A DNA stretch of 64,000 nt from a virus. Shown here piece by piece: positions 16,101-24,596 of the stretch (within the stretch, counting starts at the first letter, position 1; the number at the start of each line of letters is the position of its first letter). The position numbers and the translations under genes were made by a program. The notes under the pieces were generated by a model, which worked only from the letters and a program-made list of their open reading frames with translations, was not told the origin of the DNA and did not search any database. The stretch is from IMG/VR virus record IMGVR_UViG_3300050020_000030, positions 24,640-88,639 of that record. One strand, given 5' to 3'.

Positions 16101-18462
16101 TAGTGGAAGTCTAAGTCTGAATGTTACTTCAGTTCAGGTACGTGGTGGAACTCTAACAATCGTAGCTGACCGGGATTTGACGACTCTTCTTACCCCAGCG
16201 GTTAGCCTAACCTTTAATGGGCTGTTGTCTTCTACTTGGCTAAATGGGACTACGGTTGCAGTTAGTACGGTGACCGGAAATACTTTTACTGCGAATCTTG
16301 CTCATGCAAATTACGGGCCTATCACCGACACAGGCACGGCTACTACCGGAGCTACGCTATCCCCGACTCCTGTTAGTGGGCCGATGACATGGAAAACGGG
16401 TAGTCCGAATACCTATAATTTCTCTACGGGTACTCCTGTAAAAGGATATCCGATCATGAGTGCAAACTACCCCTCATCCGGAGGAACGGTTGTTGAGGAT
16501 TCTGTTCAGATTTCTTTTCCATCTGCTGGAGTCTACCCCGCTGAGATTCATTATGGAGTCTGGTACCACACCACGAGTGGGTATACCGCTCCCGTAACTT
16601 CTCCTACTCTCCCCGGAACTCCGTTTAGTTTCTATATGGTGTACACCCCTCCGGGGAGCACTACTAAATACAATATCCTCCCCGAGTCCCTCGCATGTAG
16701 CTCAGCCGGAGCACCTGCATTTCCCGCATGGCCTACTTCGGTAGTTAACATCCAAGCTATCTCTCCCGCGTATCCGTCTGTAGTAGAAGCCTCGGGGAAC
16801 TTTACTTGGTGGAATCTTGGTCCTACCTCCCAGCTTGGGTGGACGGCGAATACTAATTACACGACCCAAGAGTTCGTTGTAGACCAGAACTCTAACCAAG
16901 AAGCGGCGTATGAACCGGGGATAAGTGGAACCGCAATACCTCTGTTCTCTACCACTCTTAATGGGGTTACCGCAGATACTATCACTACGGGATCAACGGG
17001 ACTTCTCTGGGTAAATACTGGCCCAGAAGGGAGTACTCCCACCGGAACTCTTGCTACGACCCAAGGAGGGTGGAGCTACGCTGTCGCGCTGGTTAATACC
17101 CTAGATGACACCGTAAGTAACGCTAGCCCCATATCGGCATATACGGGGAACTTCTTCGCATCTACCGGCGTCTATGTTAGCGGAGGTCTCCCCTCAGTTA
17201 TCGACCCACAGGCCGATTATGTGGCTATTTTCCGCACGCAAGATGGCGGTGCGACCTATTACCTGATTCCGGGGCCAATTTCCGGAAATGGGAATACGGA
17301 GTATACTCTTCCTCTCAGCGTTTACGAGTCTCAGGGATTCACAGATACTACTCTGGATTCTGGACTCAATACTCTCTTACAGGCTCCTCTCTCGAAGCAG
17401 AACTCAGTTCCGCCGAAGGGGATCATCAACCTTGCCTTCCATGTTAGCAGAATTTTTGGTAGTGTTGGCAACGTGGTATACTGGAGCACCGGACCAGACA
17501 CCCCCGTTGGTAACGGGTACAATGGTTTTGCCCCGAATAACTTCGCGGAAGCTCCATCCTTAGTTACCAAGATCGTTCCCCTGAATGCCGGAACTCTAAT
17601 CTTTACAGTATCCGATATTTATATTCTTTCGGGTGACGGAACTCCCGGAAACCCATTTATACTAGAACCCTACCTGCAAAGGATCGGACTTCTCAGTTAC
17701 AACGCCCTTACAGTAAATGGAAGCATCGTTTACTTCATGACTACCGACAATCAGATAGTCGAGCTAAACGTTCATACCGGCGTAAGCGGAATTGGAACGC
17801 CTATCGCTGATTTGATAAGCGCCAATATGTCTCCTTCTAAGAGCTATCTAACGTGGCATACGAGTGGATACCAGGATCAGTGTTTGTTTGCCGCAGACGG
17901 AAGTACCGGCTGGTACAGGATGCTTCCCACGGTCCCCCCTGAGCAGGGGATGCCGTGGTGCCCGAAGGCGAATATTATTGGCGGGGTTGGCGCAGTACAG
18001 TCCGTCGAAACTCTCCCCGGTAACATCCAACTCCTGATGGGTCCTCCTCCTGCTATCTCCGGTCCCATTCTGTTCAGGGATTACACTACTTATCAGGATA
18101 ACGGCGCGAACTACCCGGCCAACATTACCTTTGGTCCTATCGTTCTTGCTCATCCGGGCCAGTTAGCGAGCATCGAGTTTATCACGGTAGATTCCCATAA
18201 GTTTACTGGAGCGGTTCCTCTTACCCTAGCTGTCCTTCTCGGGGAACTGTACGGGACCTTTGAACCCCTAACGGAATACGATTACGATCCGCCCCAACTG
18301 GGTCCGAGCGAGTCGGTAAACAACCAGAGGTTCTATCTCTCCCAAAGTAATGACTCGGTTGAGTGCCGGTACTTCCAACTACAGGTTATCTGGCCTCCCC
18401 AGAACTTCGCGGATGAGGTGGAAAGTTTAAGCCCAGTCGGCGGCTACAGCCAGGAAAGTTAA
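13117..18462 (+). CDS. Giant tail protein, tail-tube B-like with Gly-rich repeat insertion
   Basis: 1781 aa. The first 200 residues (..ITSKLTLKRRYGNSVW.., ..YDRKKWLT..) and the C-terminal third (..VYWSTGPDTPVGNGYNGF.., ..TLIFTVSDIYILSGDG..) have the look of T7 gp12-type tail-tube/nozzle proteins, which are about 800 aa; this one is more than twice that size. Residues about 275-690 are a long insertion with at least five copies of 'GGSGYTIGDxxxV' type repeats, likely a beta-solenoid. It should form the tail nozzle and reach the host surface. ATG 13117 follows AAGGAT. Confidence 0.65.
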   Translation: MPNQLSIAGANPGKQTKRTALWTARWSDGLFTNSGALRDVSSRIEEHYYGAHNGRLIEPSENVEITSKLTLKRRYGNSVWNSNTWTDLNSFYEFRQFNANEEQIKVMVDTQGALYDASNNQQLNIWSKVPTSGQSYMQSVGNTLFWGDGYDRKKWLTTLLDRIPYKVSPFPEPQNPYNFTPYNLNSFIIDTNGDTEQLIGTVLQLSSFYILNDTIVFSLLSTKNGHALPSAYEILVPGLQIFFPADSQVSQTLGEPNGVTLSIGSLVGGIEAASVTFGGSGYTIGDIVAVNQTSPLGSMNGTLKVLNVGAAVGTGYSTATVPTTTKGGGSGATLNIAAPTGYLVSATVGAGGTGYVNGDYIIPTQANASGGYFKVVSTGGGGSVVTVAVATNAATSLGIQTAGEGYYNATGIPVSGGTGTGLTVSIVDDETQFNAPFTYGGGPVATVTVTTPGSNYNIGDVIVPLESTQTTSGGAQFTVTNVTGAASGAGLTYGGAAVAGYALGAASVWQTSGYGTSAAMTITGVSGGVITSATTAYGGSGYSSGDLLYISQGPVRGATLIVSTTGGGGAVALVTVLNGGPTAYTPATGVATYTSGGGNGATIDITTVSSGQITAGVLNAGGTGYTIGDLLYVVQTGTAGDAYFTVTSVTATGAGGITGLSILTPGHGYIQESGVVTTAQTGTGTGAILTLGVGAASFFPPFALSDTPTVFSGGNPISDARTNAHITWAGVGQETIDGSALWVNRGVSIDGGPVYNWGMAGGTNAPSVVVNNAIGGWVADTYYSRWDFIIVTVSGSNYLMQVEGSGKSGAAAPTWNTVVGQKTTDGTVTWMCIANDGDTSFTWAATHTYTPGHVIEATVSSLSCVFRLQSYSGIMTQGVIPAYCWQLGSQFGTDVGAAGEINVGGTNAPMAQNGGQSLATATYTGNMSGLFLTSGSGTVGTPAVSGNGSVAGSSPQLFPATSDLNIGMFPQLVIPAAGTYTFTIGHQVAMFWGIGSGSLSLNVTSVQVRGGTLTIVADRDLTTLLTPAVSLTFNGLLSSTWLNGTTVAVSTVTGNTFTANLAHANYGPITDTGTATTGATLSPTPVSGPMTWKTGSPNTYNFSTGTPVKGYPIMSANYPSSGGTVVEDSVQISFPSAGVYPAEIHYGVWYHTTSGYTAPVTSPTLPGTPFSFYMVYTPPGSTTKYNILPESLACSSAGAPAFPAWPTSVVNIQAISPAYPSVVEASGNFTWWNLGPTSQLGWTANTNYTTQEFVVDQNSNQEAAYEPGISGTAIPLFSTTLNGVTADTITTGSTGLLWVNTGPEGSTPTGTLATTQGGWSYAVALVNTLDDTVSNASPISAYTGNFFASTGVYVSGGLPSVIDPQADYVAIFRTQDGGATYYLIPGPISGNGNTEYTLPLSVYESQGFTDTTLDSGLNTLLQAPLSKQNSVPPKGIINLAFHVSRIFGSVGNVVYWSTGPDTPVGNGYNGFAPNNFAEAPSLVTKIVPLNAGTLIFTVSDIYILSGDGTPGNPFILEPYLQRIGLLSYNALTVNGSIVYFMTTDNQIVELNVHTGVSGIGTPIADLISANMSPSKSYLTWHTSGYQDQCLFAADGSTGWYRMLPTVPPEQGMPWCPKANIIGGVGAVQSVETLPGNIQLLMGPPPAISGPILFRDYTTYQDNGANYPANITFGPIVLAHPGQLASIEFITVDSHKFTGAVPLTLAVLLGELYGTFEPLTEYDYDPPQLGPSESVNNQRFYLSQSNDSVECRYFQLQVIWPPQNFADEVESLSPVGGYSQES

Positions 18463-18477
18463 TAGAATCAATAACTT

Positions 18478-19251
18478 ATGAGCGCATCTAAGAGGAATAT
18501 AACGCACTGCAAATACGGCCACGAGTTTACTCCCGAGAACACTAGAATAAATAAAGGAGGAAAACGGTCGTGTAAAATCTGCGAGTTTTATAAACACCTA
18601 AAGAAACAGTACGGAATATCCCCTCAAGAATACCAGCAGGTTATTGATACACAAGGCGGTAAGTGCCCTCGGTGCGGGATCATTCTATCCGACCCAAACG
18701 TTGTCTTCGATAGGGAGACCAAAAAGGTAGAAAGCATTAGATGCTATGCTTGTAGCAGGATCAGAGGCGAGTTTAAAATACCTACCCACTGTAGTAAAGG
18801 ACATGAGCTTACAGAAGATAACCTATTTGTTTACCCGGAAAAACGTATATGGTTTTGCCGAGAGTGCGGAAGAGCTAACGGCCAAAGGTGGAAAAAAGAT
18901 AATCCGGACAAAGTAAGATTATCTAACAGTACTCCCGAGGCGCGAGCGAGCCAGAAGCGAAAAAGAATGAAGAGAAATGCTAAATTTCCTAGATACTATA
19001 AAGGAAGAGACCTAAAGAAGTTCTATAAGATGACCCTAGAAGACTGGGATAGGATGTATTCTGAACAAAAGGGACTCTGCGATATATGTAAGACAGAAGT
19101 CGAAAATCCAGTAGTCGATCACAATCACCTAACTGGAAAAGTTCGCGGACTACTCTGCCGAACCTGCAATCTAGGTATAGGACACTTACAGGAATCTCCC
19201 GAAGTACTTCTGTCTGCCATAGAGTACCTTCAGAAACACAAAGAGTCATGA
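18478..19251 (+). CDS. Homing endonuclease of the endonuclease VII type, duplicated domain
   Basis: 257 aa. The C-terminus is a clear endonuclease VII (T4 gp49) fold: CDICKTEVENPVVDHNHLTG then VRGLLCRTCNLGIGHLQES, with zinc cysteines and the catalytic DHNH. The N-terminal half holds a worn second copy: QYGISPQEYQQVIDTQGGKC, CPRCG, CYACSRIRG, without the DHxH. CKYGHEFTPENT and CSKGHELTEDN are small zinc motifs. It stands alone between virion genes, so homing is more likely than junction resolution. No clear ribosome site is seen before the ATG. Confidence 0.82.
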   Translation: MSASKRNITHCKYGHEFTPENTRINKGGKRSCKICEFYKHLKKQYGISPQEYQQVIDTQGGKCPRCGIILSDPNVVFDRETKKVESIRCYACSRIRGEFKIPTHCSKGHELTEDNLFVYPEKRIWFCRECGRANGQRWKKDNPDKVRLSNSTPEARASQKRKRMKRNAKFPRYYKGRDLKKFYKMTLEDWDRMYSEQKGLCDICKTEVENPVVDHNHLTGKVRGLLCRTCNLGIGHLQESPEVLLSAIEYLQKHKES

Positions 19252-19266
19252 TAAGAAAGGAGTTAT

Positions 19267-19506
19267 ATGCCATCAATCTCTAAGTCCCTAACATCTACTC
19301 TGGATATGTCTAAGTATAAGCCTTTGGAACCGGCTCCGCCGTCTGCTCCTTCTTCCTTTGGCACGGCGGAAATTACTCAGAGGAACGCCTTTCTTAGATG
19401 TCCAGTTCCCTCCATAAGTAGCTCGGCCACCTCTGATGACCTTAGACAGTTTTACCAAAACTCCAGAATCCCACAGTATCGCTCGTTCGTCGGACCCAAG
19501 AAATAG
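19267..19506 (+). CDS. Hypothetical small virion-region protein
   Basis: 79 aa, ATG after AAAGGAG. Pro/Ser-rich N-terminal half (PLEPAPPSAPSSFG) and a polar C-terminal half. No domain recognised. The uniform spacing and orientation place it in the tail operon. Confidence 0.55.
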   Translation: MPSISKSLTSTLDMSKYKPLEPAPPSAPSSFGTAEITQRNAFLRCPVPSISSSATSDDLRQFYQNSRIPQYRSFVGPKK

Positions 19507-19512
19507 GATAAC

Positions 19513-19878
19513 ATGACAGATATCTATCAGAAGACCGCGCTTACGGGAGGCAGATTCCAAGACTCACAGGGAAATCCTCTGTCACTCGGATATCTAGTCT
19601 TCAAACTCAGCCATGATAGTAATGTAGCCGTATTCGGAAGTCCCACAGGAGAGCAGGTTGTCGCGGGCAGGAATACAAAGATGTATCTAAACATGAACGG
19701 TTCTTTGAACTCCGGATATTCTATCTGGGCAAATAATATATTGGCACCATCAGGTTCTTTTTACGGGGTGCGTGCATTTAACTCGTCGGGTTTAGAAGTG
19801 TGGAGTTCGCCTCAAATATTCCAGCTTACCTACGCTCCGACCCTAGACATCGGATCGGTTCAGCCCGTAACTCCCTAG
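19513..19878 (+). CDS. Putative tail fibre/collar accessory protein
   Basis: 121 aa beta-rich protein beginning MTDIYQKTALTGGRFQDSQG and containing GYLVFKLSHDSNVAVFGSP and a SGSFYGVRAFNSSG strand pair. The 'G.P...G.L.F.LS.D..V' wording recurs in phage tail-fibre-associated proteins. Six bases after the previous stop. Exact role unknown. Confidence 0.5.
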   Translation: MTDIYQKTALTGGRFQDSQGNPLSLGYLVFKLSHDSNVAVFGSPTGEQVVAGRNTKMYLNMNGSLNSGYSIWANNILAPSGSFYGVRAFNSSGLEVWSSPQIFQLTYAPTLDIGSVQPVTP

Positions 19879-19906
19879 CCTTGGGCCTCCGTTAACAGGA
19901 GATTGC

Positions 19907-20248
19907 ATGAACGAGTTTCTTAACGCCTTCTCGTATTTTTCAGATCACGTTCATATCGTGGGCTGGACATTCATCATAATCATCGCAATTAAAGTATCGT
20001 GGAAATTCTCTGCCTTCAAACTATACGTCGAGGGTCTGGTAGCTAAAGCTCAAGAGGTCGAGAATACAGTAGACCTTTTAGCCACTAATCATTTGCCCCA
20101 TCTTCAGGCGGGGCTGGACGCAAATATCGAGTCTAATAAAGAGGTGGGAAGATCGGTAGATAACCTGCGAACAGACCTTCTTGCGGAGCTTCGCGGTCTT
20201 AGGGGCGATATCCTGCAATATGCTTTGAATGACGCGAGGAAGAAATGA
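19907..20248 (+). CDS. Membrane-anchored coiled-coil protein
   Basis: 113 aa. One membrane segment at about 17-31 (IVGWTFIIIIAIKVSW), then a long heptad-like helix (VEGLVAKAQEVENTVDLL.., ..VGRSVDNLRTDLLAEL..). Ribosome site AGGAGA. Overlaps the next ATG (ATGA). Candidate for a holin-associated or ejection-channel accessory protein; no family recognised. Confidence 0.55.
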   Translation: MNEFLNAFSYFSDHVHIVGWTFIIIIAIKVSWKFSAFKLYVEGLVAKAQEVENTVDLLATNHLPHLQAGLDANIESNKEVGRSVDNLRTDLLAELRGLRGDILQYALNDARKK

Positions 20249-20670
20249 TTTTTGTCAGGCCAACCCGACCGGAAGACTCAGAGAAGTTTACTGAGTGGTA
20301 TTCTAAGCACCCGAGTTTTGATCCAGATGTTATCCGTTTTCCGGAAACTTATACCCTCTGTGCGTACCGCGCTCCTAGATGTAAAGATGGTAACGGAAAA
20401 ATTATTGGCTTTATGCCCGTCCAGAGTTTGAGTTTTGTTTCCTCTCAGGTTCTGGACTCTTTGATAATAAACCCCGAGGCTACTAACCTCGAAATTGCAG
20501 AAGCTATGAGAGAGCTAGTTAAACAAGCAATATTTTTAGGCCACCTAAAAGGCTGTGGGATGGTTTACTTTGTGGGCGATCATCCAGAAACAAATAAGAT
20601 AGCCGAAAAGATTTTTGAAAAAGTAGAGTACCCCGTATACAGGCTACGTCTCAAAGATTTGGAAGGATGA
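20245..20670 (+). CDS. GNAT-like protein in the position of T7 gp13
   Basis: 141 aa. MIFVRPTRPEDSEKFTEWY is a GNAT-type opening; a central strand-helix with MRELVKQAIFLGHLKGCGMVYF and the C-terminal ETNKIAEKIFEKVEYPVYRL fit the rest of the acetyltransferase fold, though the acetyl-CoA loop is poor. T7 gp13 (138 aa) has the same length, opening and genomic place, directly before the internal core protein. It may be an assembly factor rather than an enzyme. Confidence 0.6.
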   Translation: MIFVRPTRPEDSEKFTEWYSKHPSFDPDVIRFPETYTLCAYRAPRCKDGNGKIIGFMPVQSLSFVSSQVLDSLIINPEATNLEIAEAMRELVKQAIFLGHLKGCGMVYFVGDHPETNKIAEKIFEKVEYPVYRLRLKDLEG

Positions 20671-20671
20671 C

Positions 20672-21451
20672 ATGGGAAACGGCGCATCAAAGGGACAAAC
20701 AGATATTGCAGCCAGCCAGAAGAACTTTGCTAGCTCTCTTCAGGCTGATTTTGGTACGGCTTTTGCGGGCCAGCAGAATATCCTTAATGGGCTTACCAAG
20801 TCCCTTACGAGTACTCTCGCGGGGGGTCCCAGCCAGTTCGGATTCTCTGAACCGGAGAATACCGCTATGAAGACACTGGCTACCTCCGCTAATTCCCAAG
20901 CCTACCAAAACGCTAAGGCTGCGGCAGGAGAAGCGGCTGCTGCTGCGGGTGGGGGAGGAGCCGTTCTTCCTACGGGTTCTCAAGGACAGACCCAAGCAGA
21001 CCTCGCTTTAAAAACCGCCCAGAACCAGAGTAACTCTTTACTGGGAATTCAGGAAGCCGGGTACAAGCAGGGTAATGCAAACTACAATGAAGCTGTTTCC
21101 GGACTTCAAGGAACTGCTAGTTTAGAGAATCCTAATGGTCTAGCCAGTAATGCAAACTCCGCAGGGAATGATGCTTTCAACTCTGCAACTACTATCCAGA
21201 AAACTAATGCTGCTGCCAGTCCTTGGGCGCAGGTTGGTGGTTTGGTAGGGTCTCTCGGGGGAGCAGCACTTAATGCCTTTGTCCCCGGAGCAGGAGCTTT
21301 GGGAAAAATATCTAATCCCATGTCTGGAACCTCTGCGGCTTCGTTAGGCGGGCTAGGAAACGCTCCGGGTGGTAATATCAATATGTCTGGACTAGGAAGT
21401 TCTCCCGATCTGTCTATGTTCAATACCTCTTATAATGTTGGTCAGGGGTGA
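20672..21451 (+). CDS. Internal virion / ejection protein (gp14-like)
   Basis: 259 aa. Very rich in Ala, Gly, Ser, Asn and Gln; starts MGNGASKGQTDIAASQ, has an Ala-Gly run (AAAAAGGGGAVL) around residue 90 and a hydrophobic Gly-rich helix (QVGGLVGSLGGAALNAFVPG) around 190. That composition and location fit the small core protein that forms part of the ejection channel in podoviruses. Follows the gp13-like gene at once. Confidence 0.55.
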   Translation: MGNGASKGQTDIAASQKNFASSLQADFGTAFAGQQNILNGLTKSLTSTLAGGPSQFGFSEPENTAMKTLATSANSQAYQNAKAAAGEAAAAAGGGGAVLPTGSQGQTQADLALKTAQNQSNSLLGIQEAGYKQGNANYNEAVSGLQGTASLENPNGLASNANSAGNDAFNSATTIQKTNAAASPWAQVGGLVGSLGGAALNAFVPGAGALGKISNPMSGTSAASLGGLGNAPGGNINMSGLGSSPDLSMFNTSYNVGQG

Positions 21452-21453
21452 TT

Positions 21454-21837
21454 ATGGTAAACAAAATCGAAGCATTGGCTGACGCCCTCATGACCGTCCA
21501 CGGGTACTTTAAACCCGACTCGGAGAGCTACAAACTTCGTAACCCCCTCATGCTACGCTCGTGGGGCCGAGCGGGTAAACACGAAGTTACTGAGGACGGA
21601 GTGCGTATATTCCCTAGCTTCCTCGGGGCGTATCGCGCCGGAATTTTCGATATTGAAAAAAAATTGAGCGGAGAGTCAAACTCGGGAATCCAGAAAACGG
21701 ATAAACTGAAGAACCTCTTAGGAGTATACGGCGTAAACCAAGAAAAAGATATTCTCGTTGTGGTCTCCTTCTTGAGGAAGGCTTTGGGGGACCCCTCTAT
21801 TTCTATCTCTACCCCGCTGTCCTATTTTGCAGTATAG
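21454..21837 (+). CDS. Putative virion-associated peptidoglycan-degrading protein (RNNNPGNLR-like)
   Basis: 127 aa from ATG 21454 (AGGGG before it; GTG 21448 is an alternative). Helix ALADALMTVHGYFKPDSESY followed by LRNPLMLRSWG and VRIFPSFLGAYRAGIFDIEKK resembles the phage family whose members read '..EGF..G....RNNNPGNLR..W........F.....G..AL', thought to cleave cell wall. The Asn-rich motif is degraded here (RNPLMLRS), so activity is doubtful. Its place among ejection proteins fits a local wall-opening role. Confidence 0.45.
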   Translation: MVNKIEALADALMTVHGYFKPDSESYKLRNPLMLRSWGRAGKHEVTEDGVRIFPSFLGAYRAGIFDIEKKLSGESNSGIQKTDKLKNLLGVYGVNQEKDILVVVSFLRKALGDPSISISTPLSYFAV

Positions 21838-21866
21838 TTCAATTTTGGAACTAAATTGACATAAAC

Positions 21867-21895
21867 TTGACATATACGTAAAAATGTGTTATAAT
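21867..21895 (+). promoter_or_regulatory. Consensus sigma70-type promoter for the late ejection genes
   Basis: TTGACA (21867-21872), 17-base spacer, TATAAT (21890-21895), TGT extended -10. A second TTGACA occurs at 21856. It lies in the 73-base gap after the 21837 stop and should start transcription near 21902. Confidence 0.82.
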
Positions 21896-21910
21896 GTACT
21901 TGGAGTGAAA

Positions 21911-22612
21911 ATGGGATTCATGGATAGCTTATCGGGCCTTCACCCGGACGCTCAAAAATTCTTCTCCGAGCTAGGTCCCTCCAGCGGTCCTCAGTCTAAA
22001 GTAGATACTTCTTTTCCTCGGAACCAAAGTAAACCTACTGGGTACTCGGATGTTCTGAACGATGTAGCCGAAACCTACCCTGCACTCGCGCCTCACGCCA
22101 AAAATGCAATCGTGTACGATGCCCCTCCCCCCGCAGAAAATGCTACCGCAAAGTATCCTAAAGGCTTAGAAACCTATCCTCCGTGGGAAGACTGGAACCC
22201 CCATCCCGGAAAGACTACGGTAGAACTTTACAAGTCCTTCCAAAGTAGAGCACAACTTCGGGATGTTCTGGCCGGGGACATGATCCATATAGCAGGGGCA
22301 ATTCATCCGGAAACCGGAAAGCCTGTTGACCCCGTTTACTACGGACTTAAGCAGCAGGTAAAAAAGGCTAGGAGTTCCGAGCAGATTGCTATGGACTACA
22401 AAGCATATAAACAGGACCAGAAAGATGGGGAAGATCGTTCCTTTAGCAAATGGTTCAATGATAGCCGATCTGAAGCGTATGTTAGGGGAAAACTATTTCC
22501 AGACGAAAAAGATGAGTGGAAACATGTCTACGAGAAAAATCCCAAACTAGCTAGCACCATAGACCGAATTGGAAGTTACCTACGAACAGGTAAAGACATA
22601 AAGGAAAAATAA
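21911..22612 (+). CDS. Hypothetical virion-region protein
   Basis: 233 aa from ATG 21911, which has GGAG before it and lies downstream of the promoter; the longer frame to 21884 would start inside the -10 box and is rejected. Polar and Pro-rich; helical C-terminal part with a long charged stretch (MDYKAYKQDQKDGEDRSFSK). It overlaps the next gene by one base (TAATG). No domain recognised; probably part of the ejection apparatus by position. Confidence 0.55.
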   Translation: MGFMDSLSGLHPDAQKFFSELGPSSGPQSKVDTSFPRNQSKPTGYSDVLNDVAETYPALAPHAKNAIVYDAPPPAENATAKYPKGLETYPPWEDWNPHPGKTTVELYKSFQSRAQLRDVLAGDMIHIAGAIHPETGKPVDPVYYGLKQQVKKARSSEQIAMDYKAYKQDQKDGEDRSFSKWFNDSRSEAYVRGKLFPDEKDEWKHVYEKNPKLASTIDRIGSYLRTGKDIKEK

Positions 22613-24591
22613 TGGCTTTTCTTGATACCCTCGGACCCGACCCGGACGCTACCTCTAGTATTCCTTCTCCGACAACCCCTGCTTCAGGAACTCCTCCGGT
22701 GGCGGGAATGTCTATGCCGGGTCAGCCTTTATCCTCACCAGCTACACCCCCTCCCGCCCAGCCTCAGTCAGAACAGGCTGCACAGGCACATAAGCACATC
22801 TGGGATAGCATCGGTAAAGGCGTAGATACTGAGTACAACATCGATCCGCAAACCGGAAAGACGGTAGCTACCCAGACTCCTCAGAAGCCGGGGCAGTTCT
22901 TCAGGAACATTTTGGCGGCTGCGGCTACTGGAGCAGCGGGTATCGGCCCGAATCACGGAGAACAGAACTTCGCACAAGGCTTGATGGCGGGCCTCGGCGG
23001 GGGCGTCATGGCCTCAAACAACCTTACCGACAAGCAGAACGCAGAGAAGCGTGCTCAGGCCCAGCAGGACTACCAGAACCAGCTTAAAGCACAGGAAGAG
23101 CAGCGGAAGACGAACGAGGAAACCCGTCAGGTAAAGCAATTCGACTACCAGCAGCAGATGGATAAAATCATGCTGGCGAATGAAAAGATCAAAGCGGTCG
23201 GTCTCGCCCAGATCGCCCATCAGGGAGAATACGATAGAACTTTGGAGGGCCAAAGCGCGGGTGTGAATATGCTCATGGTTCATGACAAGGTTAAGGTAGA
23301 CGCCTACGATAAGGCGGGAATGAAACCTATCGCCACCTATCGGGCGGACGAGCTTGTGGACCCCAAAACTGGCGGGATGAGCGAGGAGTTCAAGAAGGCT
23401 CATCCGAATTATCTGGGGTACGATCAAGCGGTAATTGGCTCTGAGAAAGTCCCCGTCTTAGACGCGGCGGGAAACCAAGCCAAGGATGCAAACGGTATCC
23501 TCCAGTACAGGAACGAGGCTGTGTACGCCCTGTATAACCCTCTCGCGGTAGTTACCGATGATATGGTTAGTAATGCTAAGTCCAAGGGAGTTGATAAACA
23601 AAACCCCAATATGTTCAAAAAGATGGAAGCCATGAACAAGGCTTGGCATACAAACGGTTCCCCCGACCCGAACACAGTAAAAGCTGAGGACCCCGCGAAC
23701 AAAGTGTTCACTGTTGGCTATCAGGATATGGGAAATTTCCTCGGGCAGATTCAGAAGTCCACCGACCTCCAGAAGCAGCAGGACGACCACCTCGATAAAG
23801 TAGCTACTAGGCAGAGATCACAAGCCGAGGCTGCGGACTCCTGGACAAGAAATGCCCTTGCTAAGAGACAGGTCCTGAAGGAGGATCAGGCAGATCAGGC
23901 CAGTAAAGATTCTATCCTGCTTTTCGATAATCAGGGAAATATGAATGACATTGGCAAGAAACTTTTAGATAGTACCAAGGACCCCAAGCTTACCGAGGCC
24001 CAGAGGAAGCAGGCTACTGAGAGACTCACTAACCTAGAGCAATACCAGACAATGAATAAAGAAGGCTTGGCGGAAAAACTAGACAAAGGTAAGACGTGGA
24101 ATAAAGACCAGAACAAGTGGGAATATGCCGATGACTTCGACGTGTTTCACTCCATGCTTACTAACTCCAGCAATAAGCTGAGTTCTCTCCAGAATGGTGG
24201 CAAAGCGGCCCCATTTTCCGGAGTCGGAGTCGGAGTAGCGTCTAAGCAGCCCTACATGGCTCAACTTCCTGAAATATCCGCACAGGCTTTTGATACAGTA
24301 ACAAACGACGAAAAAGGGAATTTAGTCCCCACGGAGTCTGTGGCTTTAGATAACCTGAGAAAACTCGCGGCAACTCCGGGATTTAGCTCACACGGAGTAG
24401 ATACAACTCAGGTAGCTAGACAGATTTCCGCTTTCTATAAGGGGAGAGCGCGGGAGACTCAGGCGGCAAAGGAAGAGGCACTAGCCACAGACGAAAAGGC
24501 AAAAGCGGATATCGAAGCTAGTCAGCCCCCCTCATTCTTTAATCCTAGATCGCTAACCGATGAAGATGTTTCTCCCTATAATAAGAAGTAG
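22612..24591 (+). CDS. Internal virion / ejection protein (gp15-like position)
   Basis: 659 aa. Pro/Ser/Thr-rich start (residues 10-70), a Gly/Ala hydrophobic stretch (ILAAAATGAAGIGPN) near 105, then a long Gln/Glu/Lys-rich helical region from 140 to 200 (AQAQQDYQNQLKAQEEQR). The remaining 450 residues are helical and polar. Size, helicity and place between gp14-like and giant proteins match the second ejection protein of T7-type phages. No enzymatic motif seen. Confidence 0.55.
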   Translation: MAFLDTLGPDPDATSSIPSPTTPASGTPPVAGMSMPGQPLSSPATPPPAQPQSEQAAQAHKHIWDSIGKGVDTEYNIDPQTGKTVATQTPQKPGQFFRNILAAAATGAAGIGPNHGEQNFAQGLMAGLGGGVMASNNLTDKQNAEKRAQAQQDYQNQLKAQEEQRKTNEETRQVKQFDYQQQMDKIMLANEKIKAVGLAQIAHQGEYDRTLEGQSAGVNMLMVHDKVKVDAYDKAGMKPIATYRADELVDPKTGGMSEEFKKAHPNYLGYDQAVIGSEKVPVLDAAGNQAKDANGILQYRNEAVYALYNPLAVVTDDMVSNAKSKGVDKQNPNMFKKMEAMNKAWHTNGSPDPNTVKAEDPANKVFTVGYQDMGNFLGQIQKSTDLQKQQDDHLDKVATRQRSQAEAADSWTRNALAKRQVLKEDQADQASKDSILLFDNQGNMNDIGKKLLDSTKDPKLTEAQRKQATERLTNLEQYQTMNKEGLAEKLDKGKTWNKDQNKWEYADDFDVFHSMLTNSSNKLSSLQNGGKAAPFSGVGVGVASKQPYMAQLPEISAQAFDTVTNDEKGNLVPTESVALDNLRKLAATPGFSSHGVDTTQVARQISAFYKGRARETQAAKEEALATDEKAKADIEASQPPSFFNPRSLTDEDVSPYNKK

Positions 24592-24596
24592 GAAAA

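Noticed and set aside
21884-21910. Longer start for the gene at 21911
   Set aside because: It would begin inside the -10 box of the promoter; ATG 21911 has a ribosome site.
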